A stretch of DNA of 64,000 nt, taken from assembly GCA_902801475.1 (NCBI GenBank), contig CADCIO010000008.1:1-64000 (forward strand), written 5' to 3'. This DNA is from an uncultured Bacteroidales bacterium. Lineage in GTDB: Bacteria; Bacteroidota; Bacteroidia; Bacteroidales; Bacteroidaceae. The position numbers and the translations under genes were made by a program. Of this stretch, positions 1 through 7,741 are shown in pieces. Position 1 is the first letter of the stretch, and every line of letters starts with the position of its first letter. The notes below the pieces were generated by a model that did no database searches, was not told where the DNA came from, and saw nothing but the letters and a program-made list of their open reading frames with translations.

Positions 1-338
1 GTAGTTCTGTCTGACCGGCCAGGCTTTCCTGCTCCATTGTTCGTTTATAAGTCTGTGTAAAAAGGAATGACTTCTGCTTGTGCATGCACAACCATATATA
101 ATATATATAATGTGCACGCGCTGCTTGTCTTGTATTTCTGTTCGCAGTCTGTCAAAGATCGAGTTTCTTGCCCCCCGTTTTCGGAAAGCGAGTGCAAAGG
201 TACGGCCTTTTTCTGAACTGGCAAAACAATTCAACATTTTTTTTCAAGAAAAATGAGAAAAAAGACAAGATGGGACAAAAAGAAGGGAATAATGAAGTGT
301 CTTACGCTAGAAAAAGTTGACACAAAAGTCAACAATGA
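1..338. other. Gene-free left edge
   Basis: No convincing coding region is seen in these 338 bases. The stretch holds a leftward promoter box near 195-202, an AT-rich alternating run near 91-112, and the left end of the truncated insertion sequence from about 303. The leftward promoter implies a gene beyond the left edge whose leader occupies bases 1-190. That is an inference; its coding part is not in the window. Confidence 0.6.
195..202 (-). promoter_or_regulatory. Leftward -7 box (TACCTTTG)
   Basis: On the minus strand these bases read TACCTTTG, the Bacteroidetes -7 consensus TAnnTTTG, followed by GCAC as at many other promoters in this window. It would drive a gene lying left of base 1. 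I see no convincing -33 TTTG at the expected distance. Confidence 0.5.
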
Positions 339-692
339 ATGAAAAAGAAACGTAAGTATTTAAGTCAAGAAGAAAAAGAAGAAATTTTGCGTTTACATTA
401 TTTGGAGGGAGTAAATCAGTCTGAGCTTGCAAGACGTTTCGATTCCTCAAAAATGGCAATTAACAGATTAATTCATAACTTTGCAGCATCAAACGATAAA
501 AGTGTGCTGCTTATGAAAAATAAACCGACAGACAATCAGGCTGAGGAGATCAAGGCCCTGCGTGAAGAAGTCCTAGATCTTAAGAAGAAGCTCCATGCTG
601 AAAGGATGCGTGCCGACTTCTACGACACGATGATAGACGTTGCGGAGGAAATGTTCAACATTGAGATCCGAAAAAAAGCTGGCACAGGATAG
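339..692 (+). CDS. IS3-type transposase orfA
   Basis: A 117-residue protein. Residues about 8-48 look like a helix-turn-helix DNA-binding segment (EILRLHYLEGVNQSELARRF), and residues 68-95 are rich in E, K and L, like the leucine-zipper helix of IS3 orfA proteins. In that family OrfA binds the element ends and, joined to OrfB by a -1 frameshift, forms the transposase. Near its 3' end a run of seven A (671-677), ending in the codons AAA AAA GCT, is a suitable slippery site. The partner orfB is broken, so the protein can at most act as a DNA-binding repressor. The region is more AT-rich than what follows. Confidence 0.7.
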   Translation: MKKKRKYLSQEEKEEILRLHYLEGVNQSELARRFDSSKMAINRLIHNFAASNDKSVLLMKNKPTDNQAEEIKALREEVLDLKKKLHAERMRADFYDTMIDVAEEMFNIEIRKKAGTG

Positions 693-842
693 TCGGAAGG
701 CCGCACGAAGACGAAGTGAGACACTATCCCGTCACAAGTCTCTGTGAAATGTCCGGTATTACCCGTCAGGCCTTTTACAAGCATAATGACGACCTTCTGT
801 TCCGCCGTCTGGTCCTGGAACGGTTTGTGGTACAGTTTGTGA
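677..842 (+). pseudogene. IS3-type transposase orfB, 5' fragment
   Basis: Shifting -1 at the A7 run opens a frame whose product contains YPVTSLCEMSGITRQAFYKH, which resembles the opening of IS3-type OrfB proteins (a helix-turn-helix with RQAFYK). The frame keeps OrfB character only to about base 835; the catalytic DDE integrase core is entirely missing. From about 844 the meaningful frame changes to a DUF3990-like one, and the orfB frame then runs through unrelated sequence to a stop at 935-937. It is a dead fragment left by a deletion or recombination that joined the element to the neighbouring gene. Confidence 0.65.
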
Positions 843-843
843 C

Positions 844-1188
844 GGCACCCCTCAGCTCAATGTCTATCAATTCGACGAGACGCTCGCCCAGCAAAGCAGA
901 TGGCTTCGTTTCGAAGCGTACGACCTTGCATGGTTAGACTACGTGGTGGCCTGCCGTGCCGACGAGGACATCTGGCAGCAGTACGACATCGTGGAGGGCG
1001 GTGTGGCCAATGACAACGTCATCGACACCGTCGAAGACTACACCCAAGGCATCATCACCGCCGAGCAGGCCCTCGGACAGCTCCGTTACAAACCCGTCAA
1101 CCACCAGCTCTGCATCATCAGTCAATTCGTCATCGACCGCTGTCTCCAGTTCGTCGAGTCCATCCATTTAACCCCCGAAGCCCTATGA
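844..1188 (+). pseudogene. DUF3990-like protein, C-terminal fragment
   Basis: The frame starting near 844 encodes about 114 residues (GTPQLNVYQFDE..., then WLDYVVACRA, QYDIVEGGVANDNVIDT and a C-terminal helix). This resembles the second half of DUF3990 proteins, in which a 'YD.V.G.VAND' motif follows a strand reading 'P.LNVYEF'. The N-terminal part, with the conserved 'YHGT...GFY.T' segment of the family, is absent and replaced by transposase sequence. No proper start codon remains; a GTG at 943 is the first in-frame candidate and would remove more of the domain. The stop overlaps the next gene's start by four bases (ATGA), so the two were originally coupled. Function of the family is not firmly known. 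Confidence 0.6.
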
Positions 1189-1388
1189 GAGATTCCGTAC
1201 GCTGGCGCAAGCAGGCACGCATCGTCCTGATGCTCGCCGAAGAACTGAACATCAGCGATGAAGAGGCTCTCGACCGCTTCTACAACTCGCGCACCTATAC
1301 CTACTTCGCCGACCCGTCCCGTGGCCTCCAAGCCATGAGTGACCGCAACATCGTCGATGAAATCCTGCAAGAACAGACCTACTCATAA
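1185..1388 (+). CDS. Small DUF3791-like protein
   Basis: A 67-residue acidic-helical protein, with AEELNISDEEALDRFYNS in the middle and a C-terminal segment ending IVDEILQEQ. It resembles DUF3791 proteins, short proteins found beside DUF3990 genes in Bacteroidales. It begins in the ATGA overlap with the DUF3990 fragment, the arrangement expected of an intact pair. With its partner broken it may be an orphan. A rho-independent terminator lies 12 bases downstream. The family assignment is from memory of the layout and motifs, and its function is unknown. Confidence 0.55.
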   Translation: MRDSVRWRKQARIVLMLAEELNISDEEALDRFYNSRTYTYFADPSRGLQAMSDRNIVDEILQEQTYS

Positions 1389-1400
1389 CTTCCCATCCGT

Positions 1401-1433
1401 ATCACGACCTCAGCAACGGGGTCGTGATTTTGT
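1401..1433 (+). terminator. Rho-independent terminator after DUF3791-like gene
   Basis: ATCACGACC (1401-1409) pairs perfectly with GGTCGTGAT (1420-1428) around a ten-base loop, followed by a short T run. It closes the IS/DUF3990/DUF3791 block before the nhaC promoter. Confidence 0.75.
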
Positions 1434-1461
1434 ATCCTTTTATTGAAAAAGTTTAGAAAAG

Positions 1462-1493
1462 TTTGGCGGCTTGCTGTTTTTATTGTAAATTTG
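1462..1493 (+). promoter_or_regulatory. Promoter of nhaC-like gene
   Basis: TTTG at 1462-1465 and TAAATTTG at 1486-1493 are separated by 20 bases, an excellent match to the Bacteroidetes -33/-7 promoter. The leader to the GTG start at 1544 would be about 45 bases. Confidence 0.75.
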
Positions 1494-1543
1494 CAAACAA
1501 TTAGATTATCTAAGATTGTTGCGAAATTTAGAACTACAATTTT

Positions 1544-2992
1544 GTGAAACTACCTCATCCGCTCGTAGCAGTAATTCCTGTTCTTGTCCTCATCATGATG
1601 TTGGGCACAGTCATTTATCTCTTCGGTAGTGACTCCCTGAGTGGTGGCAGTCAGATGGCTCTCCTCATGGGCGCTGCTGTCTGCGTAACCATTTCTATGA
1701 CGGTCTATCGGGTTCCTTGGAAGACTTTCGAACAGCGCATCATCAAGACCATCGGCGATGTGTCCGTCACCTTGGTCATTCTCTTGGCTGTGGGCATGCT
1801 CTCCGGGTCTTGGATGATCAGTGGCATCGTACCCACATTGATATACTATGGCGTGCAAATCATGTCGCCTCAGTTCTTCCTGGTCAGTGCCTGTGTCATC
1901 TGTTCCCTCGTCTCAGTGCTTTCGGGCAGTTCGTGGACTACGGTCGCCACCATCGGTGTGGCGCTTCTGGGTATCAGTGAGGCACTGGGCATCAGTGCTG
2001 CATGGACGGCTGGCGCCATCATCTCTGGGGCATATTTCGGCGACAAGATGTCTCCCCTCAGCGACACCACCATTTTGGCGTCATCCATCACGGGAGTTGA
2101 CCTCTTTGCCCACATCCGCTACATGATGTACACCACGGTGCCGACCTTCCTCATCACGCTCATCATCTTCCTCGTGGCTGGTCTTGGCAATGGCGAAGGG
2201 ACAGAACTTCATGTGGCAGAATATACGGAGGGACTCGCCAACACGTTCAACATCTCTCTCTGGACGCTGCTTGTCCCTGTGCTTACAGGCATCCTCATCT
2301 TCCGACGCGTCTCCTCTCTCATCGTGCTCTTCACCTCAGCCATCATGGCAGGGGTTATGGCGCTCATCTTGCAACCTCACATCTTGCACCAGATAGCCAA
2401 TACGGAAGAACTCTCCACCTTTATGTCCTTGATGAAAGGACTTGCCATCACCTATTATGGTGCAACGGCTGTTGACACCGGTAGTGAGGCCCTCAACGAC
2501 CTCGTTTCGACGGGTGGTATGGCTGGCATGCTCAACACCATCTGGCTCATCGTTTGTGCTATGTGCTTTGGCGCCGTGATGGTGGCGAGTGGCATGATTG
2601 AGAGCATCACAAGGGTTATCATCCGAATGGCCAAGACTCGTTTCAGCCTTGTCTCCACAACGGTGGGTACGGGATTCTTCCTCAACATCACCACGGGTGA
2701 CCAGTTCATTTCCATCGTCCTCACTGCCGACATGTATCGCGATGCCTATCGTCAGCAGGGCTACGAATCCCGTCTCCTGAGCCGTACCACCGAAGACGCC
2801 GCTACCGTCACCTCCGTCCTTGTTCCCTGGAATACTTGTGGCATGACGCAGGCGGCAGTTCTTGGAGTTCCCACGCTGGTCTATCTCCCGTACTGCTTCT
2901 TCAACATCATCAGTCCGCTGATGACATTGCTTGTGGCAGCGATCGGTTGGAAAATTAAGAAGAGGGATCAAGCGGATCAAGAAGCGGATTAA
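1544..2992 (+). CDS. nhaC: NhaC family Na+/H+ antiporter
   Basis: A 482-residue inner-membrane protein with about 11-12 hydrophobic helices. The segment GAYFGDKMSPLSDT (residues 162-175) is the NhaC signature, and the C-terminal TEDAATVTSVLVPWNTCG segment is also typical. Proteins of this family exchange external protons for internal sodium, or occasionally malate/lactate. The start is GTG at 1544; no ATG in the first dozen codons would keep the first helix (LVAVIPVLVLIMML), so GTG is likely real. It has its own promoter (1462-1493) and seems to be a single-gene unit, since a new promoter precedes aroA. Substrate specificity within the family cannot be read from sequence. Confidence 0.9.
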   Translation: MKLPHPLVAVIPVLVLIMMLGTVIYLFGSDSLSGGSQMALLMGAAVCVTISMTVYRVPWKTFEQRIIKTIGDVSVTLVILLAVGMLSGSWMISGIVPTLIYYGVQIMSPQFFLVSACVICSLVSVLSGSSWTTVATIGVALLGISEALGISAAWTAGAIISGAYFGDKMSPLSDTTILASSITGVDLFAHIRYMMYTTVPTFLITLIIFLVAGLGNGEGTELHVAEYTEGLANTFNISLWTLLVPVLTGILIFRRVSSLIVLFTSAIMAGVMALILQPHILHQIANTEELSTFMSLMKGLAITYYGATAVDTGSEALNDLVSTGGMAGMLNTIWLIVCAMCFGAVMVASGMIESITRVIIRMAKTRFSLVSTTVGTGFFLNITTGDQFISIVLTADMYRDAYRQQGYESRLLSRTTEDAATVTSVLVPWNTCGMTQAAVLGVPTLVYLPYCFFNIISPLMTLLVAAIGWKIKKRDQADQEAD

Positions 2993-3080
2993 GGGGGTAC
3001 ATTCTCCACAAACCGAGAACAATTCCCCACATATTTTTCCCGATTCACACGATTCGTGTTCGTTTTTTGTTTGTGTTTAT

Positions 3081-3112
3081 TTTGTGTGAGTTGGGAAAAA
3101 GTCGTACCTTTG
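3081..3112 (+). promoter_or_regulatory. Promoter of aroA
   Basis: TTTG at 3081-3084 and TACCTTTG at 3105-3112 are exactly 20 bases apart. This box excludes the longer aroA reading frame from GTG 3056 and points to ATG 3137, giving a leader of about 20 bases. Confidence 0.8.
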
Positions 3113-3136
3113 TGGCCGAAAGAAAATGGAAGGTAT

Positions 3137-4399
3137 ATGAAGATAAAGGTAACGGCACCAAGGGACATTAGGGGGAAGGTTGTGCTTCCTGCATCGAAGA
3201 GCATCAGTAACCGTGCGCTGACGATTAGTGCGTTGGCTGGCGGTGATGGGTTGGTGGAGAATGTGAGTGACTGCGATGATACACGTGTGATGCAGGCGTG
3301 GTTGAGGGAACGTCCTGAGGTGGTTGACATTGGTGCGGCAGGTACGGCGATGCGGTTCTCGTCGGCGTTGCTGGCAGTGAGTGAGGGTGTGCATGTCATC
3401 ACGGGTAGTGAGCGAATGAAGCATCGTCCGATTGGTGTGCTGGTGGATGCTTTGCGTCAGTTAGGTTCACAGATTGAGTATGTGGAGCAGGATGGATTCC
3501 CACCTCTTCGCATCGTGGGTAATCCTCATTTAAGGGGTGGAAAAGTGGAGTTGTCGGGTAGTGTCAGTTCACAGTATATCTCTGCCTTGTTGATGATAGG
3601 CCCTATGTTGAAGAACGGACTGATTTTGAATTTAATAGACAATATCGTAAGTCGTCCATATATCGATATGACGCTGGCTGTGATGAGAAGTTATGGCGCG
3701 AAAGTGGGGTGGAAAGATGAGCAGACAATCGTGGTGGAGCCTGTACCTTATCAGTCGTGTCAGTATCAGGTGGAGAACGACTGGAGTGCTGCGAGTTACT
3801 GGTATGAGATGGTGGCGTTGGCACCTCATGCAGATGCAGAAATTGTGTTGCCTGGTTTGTTCGCTGAGAGCTTGCAGGGTGACAGTCGTGGAGCGGATGT
3901 GTTTGAACGTTTGGGGGTGAGCACAGAGCATCGTGGCAACGAAGTGGTGTTGCGAAAGAATGGTAAAAAGGTGGAACGACTGGATGTTGATTTTGTCGAG
4001 ATGCCCGACTTGGCACAGACCTTTGTGGTGACTTGCTGCATGATGGGTGTGCCGTTCCACTTCACAGGTTTGCAGAGTCTGAAGATTAAGGAGACCGACC
4101 GCATCGAAGCATTGAAGAAGGAATTGAAGAAGTTGGGGTATGAGATAGTGGACAGGAATGATTCCGAACTGCTTTGGGATGGTCGTCAACCTTCAGCCGT
4201 CAGTCATCAGCTTAATTCTTCCGATGAAATAGCTATTGACACGTATGAAGACCATCGGATGGCGATGGCATTTGCGCCTGTAGCATTGAAAAATGGACAT
4301 GTGTGCATCAATGAACCCCAGGTGGTGTCGAAATCATACCCGAATTATTGGGAGGATTTGAAAGCTGTAGGGTATAGGATTGAAGAATTGAAAGATTGA
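3137..4399 (+). CDS. aroA: 3-phosphoshikimate 1-carboxyvinyltransferase (EPSP synthase)
   Basis: The 420-residue product transfers enolpyruvate from PEP to shikimate 3-phosphate, the sixth step of the shikimate pathway, in the cytoplasm. Visible motifs are LPASKSISNRAL near the N-terminus, GAAGTAMRFSSALLA (PEP/phosphate contact), SLKIKETDRIEALKKEL and DTYEDHRMAMAFAP. ATG 3137 is chosen because the promoter lies between it and an upstream in-frame GTG. Two stretches look like domesticated intergenic repeats: an extra loop encoded at about 4180-4230, before the DTYEDHR motif, and the last codons (4379-4399), which belong to an 8-bp tandem repeat also found after dgt. A small unknown gene follows within five bases. 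Confidence 0.95.
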   Translation: MKIKVTAPRDIRGKVVLPASKSISNRALTISALAGGDGLVENVSDCDDTRVMQAWLRERPEVVDIGAAGTAMRFSSALLAVSEGVHVITGSERMKHRPIGVLVDALRQLGSQIEYVEQDGFPPLRIVGNPHLRGGKVELSGSVSSQYISALLMIGPMLKNGLILNLIDNIVSRPYIDMTLAVMRSYGAKVGWKDEQTIVVEPVPYQSCQYQVENDWSAASYWYEMVALAPHADAEIVLPGLFAESLQGDSRGADVFERLGVSTEHRGNEVVLRKNGKKVERLDVDFVEMPDLAQTFVVTCCMMGVPFHFTGLQSLKIKETDRIEALKKELKKLGYEIVDRNDSELLWDGRQPSAVSHQLNSSDEIAIDTYEDHRMAMAFAPVALKNGHVCINEPQVVSKSYPNYWEDLKAVGYRIEELKD

Positions 4400-4402
4400 A
4401 GT
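4379..4402 (+). repeat. Octamer tandem repeat in aroA 3' end
   Basis: Three tandem units of the form ATTGAARN span the last codons of aroA and the first bases after its stop. The same 24 bases occur at 34911-34934 after dgt, and a near copy at 31322-31345 in the signal-peptide codons of the DUF4292 gene. Here the repeat encodes the C-terminal residues EELKD. Confidence 0.7.
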
Positions 4403-4403
4403 G

Positions 4404-4700
4404 ATGAGAGTGCAGGATATGGAATGCTGCGGCCAGCATGAGGTCTGCGAGAAGGAGAGTCTGTTGGCAGCTGTGAGCAAGGAGATTGAATACTACGAGG
4501 ACGAGGAACTTGACCGTTTTCGTGGTAGGACGGGAGATGCGTATTTGCCCGATGAAATCGAAGAATTTCGTGAAGTTCTCTATACGATGCGTGAGGATGA
4601 AGTGGCAGGATGGGTGCGCTCCTTGCAATTGCGTCAGGTGGAACTTCCCGATGACTTGAAGGATGAGGTGTGTATGATAGTGGGAGAAGTAAGAGGTTAG
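4404..4700 (+). CDS. Small conserved-looking protein of unknown function
   Basis: A protein of about 98 residues, not recognised as a characterised family. The N-terminus is cysteine-containing (MECCGQHEVCEKESLL), the middle is very acidic (EYYEDEELDRFRGR), and a segment reading YTMREDEVAGWVRSLQLR follows. The CC...C spacing could bind metal, but this is only a suggestion. No signal peptide or membrane helix is seen. It starts right after the aroA stop (GTG 4401, ATG 4404 or ATG 4419 are all possible), so it is probably co-transcribed with aroA. The last codons run into a 7-bp tandem repeat. Confidence 0.7.
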   Translation: MRVQDMECCGQHEVCEKESLLAAVSKEIEYYEDEELDRFRGRTGDAYLPDEIEEFREVLYTMREDEVAGWVRSLQLRQVELPDDLKDEVCMIVGEVRG

Positions 4701-4727
4701 AGGTGAGAAGTAAGAGGTAAGAGGTTG
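4689..4727 (+). repeat. Heptamer tandem repeat
   Basis: Five imperfect units of GTAAGAG run from the 3' end of the small gene into the spacer before porW. Similar 7-bp arrays occur at several other spacers in the window. Confidence 0.6.
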
Positions 4728-4819
4728 GTGATTAGGGGTTAGCGTAGGATATACAATAAAAGATGTTTTTTTTCGTTATATGTATGTAGGGGGTAGTTTT
4801 GCCCCCTTGTCGTCTTATT

Positions 4820-7738
4820 TTGAAGCGATTCGATTACATATTGTGCAGTTGTGCAGCATTGTTGGTGTTGCTGGTGGCGTGTTCTACGAATAAGAATACG
4901 TCTTTGACGCGTCGTGTCCATGCGTTCAAGGGAAGGTATAACACCTATTTCAATGGTCATGAGGCATTTAAGGAGGGTCGGCAGTTGCAAGAGGATGGCA
5001 ACAGGGACAACTTCACGGAGTTGATTCCCATGTTTGTGACGGGTAATAAGGCGACGGTGAAGATTGGTGTGAGTAACTTCGACAGGGCGATTGAGAAGAG
5101 TCAGAAGACCATCAAGACCCACAGCATCACGGCACGTCCTGAGTGGAAAAAGAGTCGTCCGAAGACTGCCAAAGATAGGATTTGGCTGAGTCAGAAGGAG
5201 TATAATCCGTTCTTGTGGCGGGCATGGTTCCTGATGGGTGAAGCGCAATTCAGGAAGGGTGAGTATATGGAAGCGGCATCCACCTTCGCCTACATCCAGC
5301 GTCTCTATTTCCACAAACCCAACTTGGTGGCACGTGCTCGCCTGTTGGAGGCGCGATGCTACGCTGAAATGGAGTGGTTTTACGATGCGGAAGATTTGAT
5401 TTCCCGTGCCCAGCGTGATAGTTTCCCCAAGAATCTGAACCCCTTGAAGGCCGCTGTGTTGGGTGACATTCAACTGAGACAAAAGCAATATCCAGAGGCT
5501 ATTCTGAATATAGAGAAAGCCTTGAAGTCGGAACATCGTAAACTGCCTAAGGCCAGAATGTACTTGCTGTTGGGGCAGCTCTACCACCTTATCGGACACG
5601 ATCCAGAGGCATACCGCTATTTCAAGAAGGTTATTCGTTTGAATCCTCCGTACGAACTGGAGTTCAATGCTCGTATCCAGATGAGTGAGGCGTTGTCGAA
5701 GGGGCAGACCAAGCAGATGATTCGCAAATTGAAATCGATGGCAAAGAATCCGAAGAATAAGGAGTATCTGGATCAGGTGTATTATGCGATCGGTAACATC
5801 TATTTGTCAAAAGGTGACACGACCCAAGCCATCTGGGCTTATAAGGACGGTGTGGAGAAGAGTACCCGTAACGGCATCGAGAAGGGTGTTGTATTGCTGC
5901 ATTTGGGACAACTGTACTGGAACAGGGAGAAGTTTGTGGATGCCCAGAAGTGCTATTCGCAGGCTTTTGGTTTGTTGGACAAAGACCACAGCAGTTACAA
6001 GGAAGTGGATGAGCGCAGCAAAATCCTCGATGAATTGCTGCCTTTTGCTACAGCGGTGGAACTGCAGGACAGTTTGCAGATGATGGCAAGCCTCGATTCA
6101 GTGACCCGTATGGAGAAAATTAAGAAGACCATTGAGGAACTGAAGAAGAAGGAAAGGGAAGAGGAGAAGAAAGCACAAGAAGCAGCGAATGCCCAAGCTA
6201 ATCAGAGTAATCAACGTGGAGGTGCTGCCGCCAATGCGCAACAACAGGGTGTGGGCAACCGCAATGCCCAGCAGACGGCAGTGTGGTATTTCTACAATCC
6301 GACAGCTGTGGCGGCAGGTAAGACTGAATTTGAGAAGAAATGGGGTAAGCGTGAACTGGCAGATGACTGGCGACGTAGCAACAAGACCGTGCTCAATGAC
6401 TTCAACGAGGAGGAACTGCCAGATAGTCTGGTAGCCATTCAGGACAGCATCGCCGCTGTGGAGGACAGCATCTTCCAAGCCAACAAGGGCAAGAAGCAGA
6501 CGAAAGCGGAGAAAGATTCCATCAAGGCAGAGGAATACGCCAACGACCCCCATCGCCCAGAATATTATCTGAAGGACATCCCGTTCACAGAGGAGCAGAT
6601 GGCCGCCTCGAACGCTGCATTGGTGGAGGGCTTGTATGGCTCAGCCATCATCTACAAAGACAGGATGGATAATTTCCCATTGGCAGAACGGACATTCCAG
6701 CGCATCTTGCTGAACTTCCCGGAATTCCAGCAGATGGACGAGGTCTATTATAATATGTTCCAGCTCTATTCAAGGATGGAACGCAGGGATGACGCAGAGG
6801 ACTACAAGCAAAGGCTCATTGCCGAATATCCGGATAATGCACACGGTAAGCTGATAGCTGACCCGAACTTTGAATTCAAGGGTAGGTATGGTAAGCAGAT
6901 TGAGGATTCCGTGTATCAAGACACCTACGATGCTTTTAAGTTCAGTGACTACCAGACGGTTATCAACAACAGTCAGGAGATGGCAGAGGAATATCCAGAG
7001 GGTGCCAACAGAGCACGTTTCATGTTCCTGGAAGCATTGAGCAAGTTGGAAATGGGTGACAGAGAGCACTTTATGGAAGACTTGAAGACGATTGTGGAGA
7101 AATACCCGCAGTCGAGCGTGAGTGAGTTGGCTGGTCTCTATGTGAAGGGACTGAAGGAAGGACGACTCCTGCAAGGTGGTAAGTTTGAGATGGGTAGCAT
7201 CTGGGAACGTCGTCGGAGTCTCTTCGATGAAGCAGATTCGTTGGCGAATGATTCGACCTTCAATCCTGAGAAGAACACCAACTTCGTGTTTGTGATTGCC
7301 TACGAGAAGGGTACTGTGGACGAGAACCAGTTGCTGTATGAGATGGCACGGTACAACTTCACGGCATTCACCGTGAGAAACTTCGATATCTCGACCGAGA
7401 AGGGCGATGGCATCGACATGATGCAGGTGCGCACCTTCCTCAATTACGATGAGGCATACATCTACCTGCATCGTCTGCTGAACAACGATGATATGGCGTA
7501 CAAGATGGAGGGCCTGAAGTGCTTCATCATCAGTGAGGAGAACTTGAAGAAGCTGATGAAGGGTCTGAGCTTTGCCGACTACTTCGACTTCTACGATGAA
7601 CACTTTGACCGTGTGGGCTCATTGCGCATCAGCGAGGATGAAGCCGCCAGTCTGGACGAGCCAACGGAACTGCCAGAACCTGTGGACGAGGAGGAACTGG
7701 ACGAGGAGGAATGGGAAGACGATAATTACATCTTTTAA
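4820..7738 (+). CDS. porW: Type IX secretion lipoprotein PorW/SprE-like, TPR-rich
   Basis: A product of about 972 residues with a lipoprotein signal (LLVLLVACS) followed by RRVHAFKGRYNTYFNGHEAFKEG, the opening typical of the PorW/SprE lipoproteins of the type IX secretion system. Many helical TPR-like repeats follow (for example GEYMEAASTFAYIQRLY). A low-complexity charged segment with KKEREEEKKAQEAANAQAN and NQ-rich sequence lies near residues 440-490, and the C-terminus is highly acidic. In studied Bacteroidetes this outer-membrane lipoprotein is needed for secretion and, in gliding species, motility. No ATG fits; TTG 4820 or TTG 4799 are candidates, and 4820 gives the more usual short basic n-region. 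It is followed after three bases by porX, another type IX component, which supports the call. Confidence 0.85.
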   Translation: MKRFDYILCSCAALLVLLVACSTNKNTSLTRRVHAFKGRYNTYFNGHEAFKEGRQLQEDGNRDNFTELIPMFVTGNKATVKIGVSNFDRAIEKSQKTIKTHSITARPEWKKSRPKTAKDRIWLSQKEYNPFLWRAWFLMGEAQFRKGEYMEAASTFAYIQRLYFHKPNLVARARLLEARCYAEMEWFYDAEDLISRAQRDSFPKNLNPLKAAVLGDIQLRQKQYPEAILNIEKALKSEHRKLPKARMYLLLGQLYHLIGHDPEAYRYFKKVIRLNPPYELEFNARIQMSEALSKGQTKQMIRKLKSMAKNPKNKEYLDQVYYAIGNIYLSKGDTTQAIWAYKDGVEKSTRNGIEKGVVLLHLGQLYWNREKFVDAQKCYSQAFGLLDKDHSSYKEVDERSKILDELLPFATAVELQDSLQMMASLDSVTRMEKIKKTIEELKKKEREEEKKAQEAANAQANQSNQRGGAAANAQQQGVGNRNAQQTAVWYFYNPTAVAAGKTEFEKKWGKRELADDWRRSNKTVLNDFNEEELPDSLVAIQDSIAAVEDSIFQANKGKKQTKAEKDSIKAEEYANDPHRPEYYLKDIPFTEEQMAASNAALVEGLYGSAIIYKDRMDNFPLAERTFQRILLNFPEFQQMDEVYYNMFQLYSRMERRDDAEDYKQRLIAEYPDNAHGKLIADPNFEFKGRYGKQIEDSVYQDTYDAFKFSDYQTVINNSQEMAEEYPEGANRARFMFLEALSKLEMGDREHFMEDLKTIVEKYPQSSVSELAGLYVKGLKEGRLLQGGKFEMGSIWERRRSLFDEADSLANDSTFNPEKNTNFVFVIAYEKGTVDENQLLYEMARYNFTAFTVRNFDISTEKGDGIDMMQVRTFLNYDEAYIYLHRLLNNDDMAYKMEGLKCFIISEENLKKLMKGLSFADYFDFYDEHFDRVGSLRISEDEAASLDEPTELPEPVDEEELDEEEWEDDNYIF

Positions 7739-7741
7739 GAT

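Larger units (their letters stand above)
303..842 (+). mobile_element. Truncated IS3-type insertion sequence
   Basis: The element consists of an intact orfA-like reading frame (339-692) and the first part of orfB in the -1 frame, ending abruptly near 842 where DUF3990-like coding sequence begins. A short inverted repeat, GTTGAC (316-321) with GTCAAC (328-333), lies just upstream of orfA. The exact left end is not proven; 303 is an estimate from the start of the conserved-looking leader. No right end is present, so the element cannot move by itself. The family call (IS3-like) rests on the two-frame layout, the helix-turn-helix plus coiled-coil orfA and the A-rich shift site. Confidence 0.65.

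Noticed and set aside
3056..3136. N-terminal extension of aroA from GTG 3056
   Set aside because: The extension contains the complete -33/-7 promoter (3081-3112), and EPSP synthases begin where ATG 3137 places the start.
4748..4780. Likeness between the segment upstream of porW and the segment upstream of the ECF sigma gene (55695-55730)
   Set aside because: Both contain runs like ATAAAAGA and TTTTTTTCG, but in opposite orientation to their genes and with different spacing. In AT-rich spacers this is too weak to claim a shared ECF promoter.
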